From positions 45,293,069 to 45,357,068 of the forward strand of contig OX637391.1 of NCBI GenBank assembly GCA_951799425.1: a stretch of DNA of 64,000 nt, in the 5' to 3' direction. This DNA is from Ilex aquifolium. Its lineage: Eukaryota; Streptophyta; Magnoliopsida; Aquifoliales; Aquifoliaceae. Below the pieces are notes generated by a model that did no database searches, was not told where the DNA came from, and saw only the letters and a program-made list of their open reading frames with translations. The position numbers and the translations under genes are program-made. Positions 58,361 to 64,000 of this stretch are shown here, piece after piece; positions within the stretch are counted from its first letter, which is position 1; every line of letters begins with the position of its first letter.

Positions 58361-59857
58361 TGTTGAGTACAAAATATTGCACATTTTATGTCTCAAACTA
58401 CTCACTTTAGCCTTGTTTATTAGTTATATATTTTGTTTTAGTTGAATTTGAGTTTTATGAGGAATCTTTGCTTTTGCAGGTAATTTGTGTGAAGATGATG
58501 GTTTTATATTCATTTTAATGCTTAGGAGGACTTAGAGAATGAGCTAGATGAGTCAGAGATGAAACCAGGAGCGTTGTAGTGAGAATTTAGAAAAAGATTG
58601 GTTCTATCGATAGGTTTTCTACCAGTTCATTAGGTGGCAGAAAGTTTTCTACCAGTAGTAGTGAAGTTCTACTAGTTCATATCAAAACAAAATCTTTCCT
58701 ACCGGTTCATTACTATTTTACCTACTGGTTCATCTGAAACAGAGAACAGTTCTAGTAGTTTGTTGTTGTTCGCCTACTAGTTCATCCTAACAGAACACTA
58801 AAATACAGCTAGGTCAGGGTTGCTTTCTACCGATTCATCAGAGTTAAAATGCAATCAATACACTTTTTGAAATCTATTAGTTGAGGCTTTTCATGAGTCT
58901 CATTGGTGGTTAGGAGAAAAAAAGGAGGAAGGAATTTAGCTGATGATTGTCTCTTAAATACCAAAATTGAAGAGAGGGGATTCCTCTCCCCTTCCAACGT
59001 CTAATCTCTATCTCTCTCACTCAACGTTTTTAGCAACTAGGGTTTTGAGAGTTCTCCATGTTCATCATTTTCTTGTTCTGAGTAATTCTAAGGCATTGTA
59101 TTTACTAAGTTTATTTATTTATTGTAAGCAAAGTACATTCGATTCCTAGTTCTCGTAATTGTTCTCAACTTTTGTCTTCAATACAAGGTATTTGGTTTAT
59201 ATTTTGGTTTCAATACAAGTTTTAGTTTTTCTTTCAAACATCATGTCTTCTGTATGTGTTTTTGATTTTACTTTCAATATGTGTGAGCAGTTTAATTCTG
59301 GTATAATCGGATGAGGATTCTCATCTGTGAATGGGTAGTTTTGACCTAATTAGGGTTTCAATATTCAAAGTTATTTCCATCGATTGAAATGATTGCTTTT
59401 GAAAATATTGTTGATTTGTAAACATCTTTACTTATTTTTAGACAATTAAATTTGACACGAGTAATTCCTAGAATCCCTGCAATCAACATGAAATTAATTC
59501 TTTCATGAATTAATTAATCAATTAACATACATATTTTCTAAATTTTGGTTTTAGTTGAATATTCACCATCCAAGTGAGTTTGATCGATCTTGAATGAGTT
59601 ATAAATTATGTCAAAATTCTTATTCATGGTGGGATGAACTTTGATGATTATCTGATTCGTTTTAATATCGCTTCTTAGTTTTTACTGATCATTGCCACAC
59701 TTTTGAATTAGAATTTTTATATTTTTATTTTAATTTCATCACCATTTAAATTTGTCCTCGTTTTTCCTGAGGAGACGACTTCAGTAATCGATCAAGTTAC
59801 TAGTTGATATAATTTCCTACGTTTTTGGGAAGTAGGAAATTAAGATTTTACCACACA
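58361..59857 (+). repeat. Probable 3' LTR of the Athila/Tat-like relic
   Basis: Begins tgttgagtac after the polypurine-like tract and ends near ttaccacaca. It carries at least six copies of a ctac-yrg-gttcat motif (58615-58840), and a gaggagacgacttc word near the end. No partner LTR is in the window. Confidence 0.45.
58590..58840. repeat. Interspersed CTACYRGTTCAT motif cluster
   Basis: Copies near 58620 (ctaccagttcat), 58670 (ctactagttcat), 58710 (ctaccggttcat), 58735 (ctactggttcat), 58783 (ctactagttcat) and 58828 (ctaccgattcat). Spacing is irregular, 30-50 bp. Confidence 0.85.
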
Positions 59858-59879
59858 TTTGGGAGCAAACAATAAGTTC

Positions 59880-60640
59880 AAGAAGTATGAGATAAAACTT
59901 ACAAAAACTCAAGTTGATGTGAATATCCATCTTTCTAAAAATAATAACGAAATCATATTTGAAATAGAATATGCATGCATAATAGTTAGTCTAATCATGA
60001 ATTATACATGTCTGAATATAGCATAATCAGTGAGTAAGTCGATACACAAGTAACCCCGGTAAAGACATTTTGAAAGCAATACTTAGGGTTTTGAGATATT
60101 TAAAATATACCCAAAACTATAGTTTGCACTTGAAAAAAATACCTAGTTGTACTTGGAGGAGATATCTGATACTAAAGATTCAAAATCCACGAGTGGCTCT
60201 GTCTTTACTTTGGGAAGTGCAGTTGTGTCTTGAAAATCCTCAAAGTAAGCATGTATTGCTAGATCTACAACGAAGTCTGAATTCATTGCCTTAGATAAAA
60301 CTGGAGAAGAAGCAGAATGACTTCACACCTTCTTATAGGATATTCAAAATTGGTAAAAGTTTGTGTCAGCAATACGTATACACTGTGATAGTCAATCTAC
60401 GATTCGAATGGCAAAAAATAATATGTATAACGATAAGTCTCGACACATACGTCGTAGACATAATACCGTTAAATAGTTGCTCTCGAATGGTATTATATTC
60501 ATTGACTAAGTGAAGTCAAAAGATAATATTGTGAATTTGCTTACAAAACGTTTGACTAGAAAACAAATAGAAAGGTCATCGAAGAGAATAGGCTTAAAGC
60601 CTATTACTTAACCAAGAGTCACCATAATGACAACCCAAGG
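59880..60640 (+). pseudogene. Copia RT C-terminus and RNase H relic
   Basis: Plus-strand fragments in order: the [17 protein letters not shown] block (60070-60130), a broken RNase H ([14 protein letters not shown] where the SWKSSKQT motif is expected), EKKQNDF, KIICI/NGMAKN-like, and LTKRLTRKQIE near 60540-60570, then IGLKPIT. This is the 3' end of a copia pol. Many stops and frameshifts. It begins directly after the Athila-like LTR, so the front part was removed. Confidence 0.78.
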
Positions 60641-60703
60641 TTATCGAAGAGAATAGTCTTAAAACCTATTACTTAACCAAGAGTGTCCATAATGACAACC
60701 CAA
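60576..60703. repeat. 65-bp tandem duplication in the copia 3' region
   Basis: Two adjacent copies, tcatcgaagagaatagg... and ttatcgaagagaatagt..., each ending with ataatgacaaccca. The first covers the end of the copia pol frame. Confidence 0.9.
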
Positions 60704-61265
60704 CCTAGTGACCGGAGATCTCAAGATCTAGGTTAAAAAAGACAACCAAATTATGTATAACTCAGAGACACACTAAGGAGGTTTTCAACTTCTTCCCATT
60801 CCTACGATGAAATAGTATATATCTACCGCGAACACTGGGGCAAGTTATATTTTTAATGATTTCTATGACTCAGAGAAGTCCAAGTAGGGTATAGCAAAAC
60901 ACTCTCAATCATAAATCGTCTATGTGGATAAGAAAGGGCCACTTCTATGAGAATCTTAGGCTGCATTCTGTAAATTATTCATGAAACTGAGTGGCGATTT
61001 TGTGCTTTCTATATTTGGCCTCGGCCAAAATGAATACAAACATGATAACCAATTGTGTCCAAAGGAAAACTGTGTGAATTATATTGTCTTGGTTTATACA
61101 AACAGCTGACAGTTCAAAGGCATAAAGTTCACTGATTAGCCAAGTAAAATCGATAGTCTTTCACTAAGGAAAGTTCAAGGCCCTAGGCTACTTATCCTGA
61201 TGCAGTAATCTTTCAACTGTACTTGAACTAATGTTTGTATTTTTATACAACCAATTTTCATTCAT

Positions 61266-62215
61266 GTGGGGGATTATTCAAAAAATTGATTATGAACAAC
61301 TTGATTTGGAGCAGCTTTGGGCTTAAATAAAAGTGAGATTCACACCTCAAAATTGTTGGGACCATATTTAAACGTGTTATCCTCCACGAGGATATTAACG
61401 TGGTATATTCACTTTTTCAAAACAATTAAATATTGAATGAGAAATTGCATATCAAATTAACACACTTGAATGGATGGAAAAAACTAAGAACAATGTAGTA
61501 TAATGTAACAAGCTTGTCCTACATTAGTTAGAAACCAAAAACTTGGTGAGTTAATATACTCCTAGTTGGCTTTTAGGGTTCGGCCCCAATGGGTACCACA
61601 ATTTTGTGAGTGAAGCGAGCACCTACACAAAATTGGTTTCCACGCGCGCCATGCCATGCCATGCCACGCCACGCCACGACCACGACCACGACCATGACCA
61701 CGACCACGACTTGACTCGGGCTGGGCTTGGGTCAATAAGAAAGTCTATTTTTACTGAAATTTTATTTGATGCGGTGTGAGTTTTGGGTAAAGCCAAACGA
61801 ATCCAAAATCGGATCTCACTTATTCTTCCGACTGAAATTCAAATTTTTTGAATTTGGTGCCCATTTTGAGAGTGTCTCTTGAATGCAATCTGAATAGAAA
61901 CAAGAGAGCCTACAAAAGGACTCCCTTTAAGTGATTTTTAGAGACAAAAAATTTCTACATTTGACACCCAGTCTCTCTCTTTTTGCATTATATTTCTATT
62001 CGGTTCAAGTGAAAACACTTGTTGTGTTCATTGGATTTTGGAGATTGAAGCGTTGTTTCTTTAAAGACGAAATCTATTATATCTTAGGAGATAGTTTCTT
62101 ATCAACCTTGAGCACCGAGAGAAAGCAAATATGTATTAAGAAAACTGCGTTTCACATGGCTCAAATTCTTCTTATTGATGTTATTTCTTCTTACTGTTCT
62201 ATATTCAAGTAAGCG
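61266..62215 (+). repeat. Polypurine tract and 3' LTR remnant of the copia relic
   Basis: gtgggggatt at 61266-61275 is the usual copia polypurine tract before the 3' LTR. The following 0.9 kb includes gttgggaccat (61363) and a leader-like run near 61980. The right end is not defined and no partner is seen. Confidence 0.5.
61648..61711. repeat. (CCATG)n/(CCACGA)n microsatellite
   Basis: A run of ccatg, ccacg and ccacga units within the presumed copia LTR. Confidence 0.9.
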
Positions 62216-64000
62216 CATCACTTCTGTTTTCATACATTTTGTTTTATATAATTACTTTGTATATAACAGTATACATAGAGATAGAAATTTGTTATAATAA
62301 TTATTATCTGGTTCTGATTTCCATATTGTTAATAGAACCACCATCAACGAAATCCACACCACCATTTCCTGCCACCACATCCACCCCTTTCCTCCCCTTC
62401 AACCCCTACTGAACCCATCCAACTGCCACCACCATGGCCAATCGAGACCAGCCCACAACCCCTTCCTCGTCCTTAACCACCGCCAACTACATTCACCGTC
62501 ACAGCCACTACCATCGCCATCGCCATCGCCACTGCCCAACCTCCACCCCTGTCTTTCCCCTCCACAATTTGAACCATAGCTCCATGGATGTTCTTAATGA
62601 GTGTCTTATATCTATTATTTTCAATTTCCCTCTTCGGATTTGATAAGATAGTTCAATGATCAACATTTTGAATAGGAATTTCAGTTATTTTTGTGTTCAA
62701 GTAGCTTTTGGCTTGATTTCAGCAGTTTTGTGCTTATATAGTGCATTCCAAGCCCTAGTTCTAGGTTCAAATTTATGTTTAGGCCCAAGTGATTGTGTTT
62801 TTTTATACCGTAAGTTAATAGTTTTTTTTGGTGAGTGACCAACTATTTGTTTGTTTGGTATGTATGTTGGAGAGAGAACAATCAAGCCTTTGTTTCAGTA
62901 AAAAAAACGAATGAGATCTAGAGTTATGGTGAGTCTTGGTGTGGTGTGATGAATTATGCTATGAAATTGCTTATATATTTTATCTTTCTTGCCAGGTAGA
63001 TGATGTGCTTGATAGTATTTGTCTTGCACCAAAGGATTGTGTATAATCCTATTGAATATTTGGAATTCTATAATTCACATAGCAATTGTTTTGTGTTGAG
63101 GAATTGACTATAGTTCTACTGTACCTTTTAATATTGGCCGAGCCTTTATGAGCATGAGCTTAACTTGAAAAAAGTGTGATACCATGAAATAAGGCGTTGG
63201 CCAATTGTGACAATGTTTCGTCATAATCTGGCTCTATATTACTATCGATATCATTGTTGTCTTTATCTTCCTATTCATTTTGCTTTTTTAGATTGAATGT
63301 TTTGTGTATTGGTCACCACTTGCGGCATATGTAGATATAAGCAGGGTGTTCTTTGTTGTGGAGGTGTCACTCCCTTTAATAGTCTAATTGTTGTGCTCCT
63401 TTAATTCCGAGGTTTTTTTCAACCTAAAACCTCACTTTATCTCTTTCTTTTGCTTATAATGGTGATTGATTGTCGGATAATCTTACTTATTTATATCTCT
63501 CCCGATGAAATATACTGCACACTTCATCAACATGACAATTCAGTATGGTACTTGTTTTGGTCAATTACAAAGTGACCGGGTAAAGTTTTTAGTATTTTAT
63601 TATTCATCCATACAATTTTACATATAATTTAAATCCAAATTTATGATTTAAAGTTATTTTTTTAATATTATAATAAATAAAATAAAATTTCAGTACCGCA
63701 ATCTTCGGATTATAACCAGATGGTCATTTTCATTTTTCAGTTTGGAAAAGGAGCTTCAAAGCCCGACTTTGCTGGCATGGGGCAGACATTTTAGAAAGGT
63801 GGTGCCTTCAAATCTCGGGGTAACATCTTCCATGGTCCTGCATCAATTTTCTCCCGCAGTCTTTCAACGTTCCAACTTTGTATTTACCTCTTTCTTGGAA
63901 CTTTCCTACACCAAATCTACCCGTCGGTCCGACAAAGGCACTTAAAAACTTAAAAAATATTATTTGAATGGGATCTGAAAATTTAATTAATTATAGTCAT
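62216..64000. other. Right-end stretch, no gene supported
   Basis: A C/A-rich, low-complexity region at 62335-62590 with (CCATCG)n gives a His-rich 69-codon ORF (62434-62643) with no domain. 62640-63720 is AT-rich. The last ORF (63742-63945) is not recognised and could be chance or part of a gene beyond the window. Confidence 0.4.

Larger units (their letters stand above)
55920..59857 (+). mobile_element. 3' part of a decayed Athila/Tat-like gypsy
   Basis: A plus-strand relic: an aagtttgggggg-type tract near 55928, then long A/T-rich interior, a degraded accessory ORF (57350-58020), a polypurine-like tract (taagttgggag, 58348-58358) and a probable 3' LTR (58361-59857). No pol motifs were recognised. 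The assignment rests on the accessory ORF and the tract/LTR arrangement. Confidence 0.5.

Noticed and set aside
62434-62643. 69-codon His-rich ORF
   Set aside because: Generated by a (CCATCG)n stretch. No domain, and no surrounding gene structure.
63742-63945. 67-codon ORF near the right edge
   Set aside because: Not recognised, stops close by, and no splice context could be supported. It could belong to a gene beyond the window but cannot be claimed.

Overview
This is a transposon-dense stretch of a plant nuclear genome. Tandem LTR retrotransposons with tRNA-iMet primer sites, hAT-type MITEs, TRIM-like elements, long AT-rich spacers and one intron-containing gene point to a flowering plant, most likely a eudicot; I cannot name the species. 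I found no bacterial-style operons, CRISPR arrays, rRNA or tRNA genes.

The only gene I can support as intact is a plus-strand five-exon ALG14 homologue (coding exons within 38717-42773). It encodes the membrane anchor subunit of the UDP-GlcNAc transferase that adds the second GlcNAc to the dolichol-linked N-glycan precursor. Its 3 kb second intron carries a solo LTR with a perfect 5-bp target duplication. Its upstream side is occupied by two nested terminal-inverted-repeat elements (33982-36801).

Everything else is layered transposon debris. From left to right: (1) a minus-strand Ty3/gypsy chromovirus, probably Tekay/Del clade, with 2.4 kb LTRs (1-9065) whose single gag-pol frame is broken by eight stop codons but no frameshift; (2) a decayed plus-strand Athila-like gypsy (9066-13392) split by a hAT-like MITE; (3) a minus-strand Ty1/copia relic with LTRs and only gag (13397-16873); (4) a structurally complete but mutated copia (18955-23374, TSD atgct); (5) a plus-strand copia gag fragment cut by a hAT-like MITE (24496-25114, 8-bp TSD) and by a complete Reina-like chromovirus (25443-30797, TSD gaata); (6) a tandem TRIM of three terminal repeats (31843-32481); (7) the nested TIR elements and ALG14; (8) a LINE tail (about 43370-43610); (9) a Tat-lineage gypsy that kept gag but lost pol (44897-50019), sitting inside an older gypsy gag; (10) LTR remnants (50.8-54.2 kb); (11) a TRIM-like remnant (55.6 kb); (12) an Athila-like 3' portion (55.9-59.9 kb); and (13) a copia 3' portion (59.9-62.2 kb).

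I did not find a convincing new gene system. The most unusual structures are the tandem TRIM, the antisense coiled-coil coding relic inside the gag-only Tat element, the nested TIR elements beside the ALG14 promoter, and the nonsense-only decay of the first chromovirus. Distances, target duplications, LTR boundaries, reading-frame registers and LTR identities were worked out by hand from the sequence. Clade assignments rest on recognised protein motifs and element architecture.
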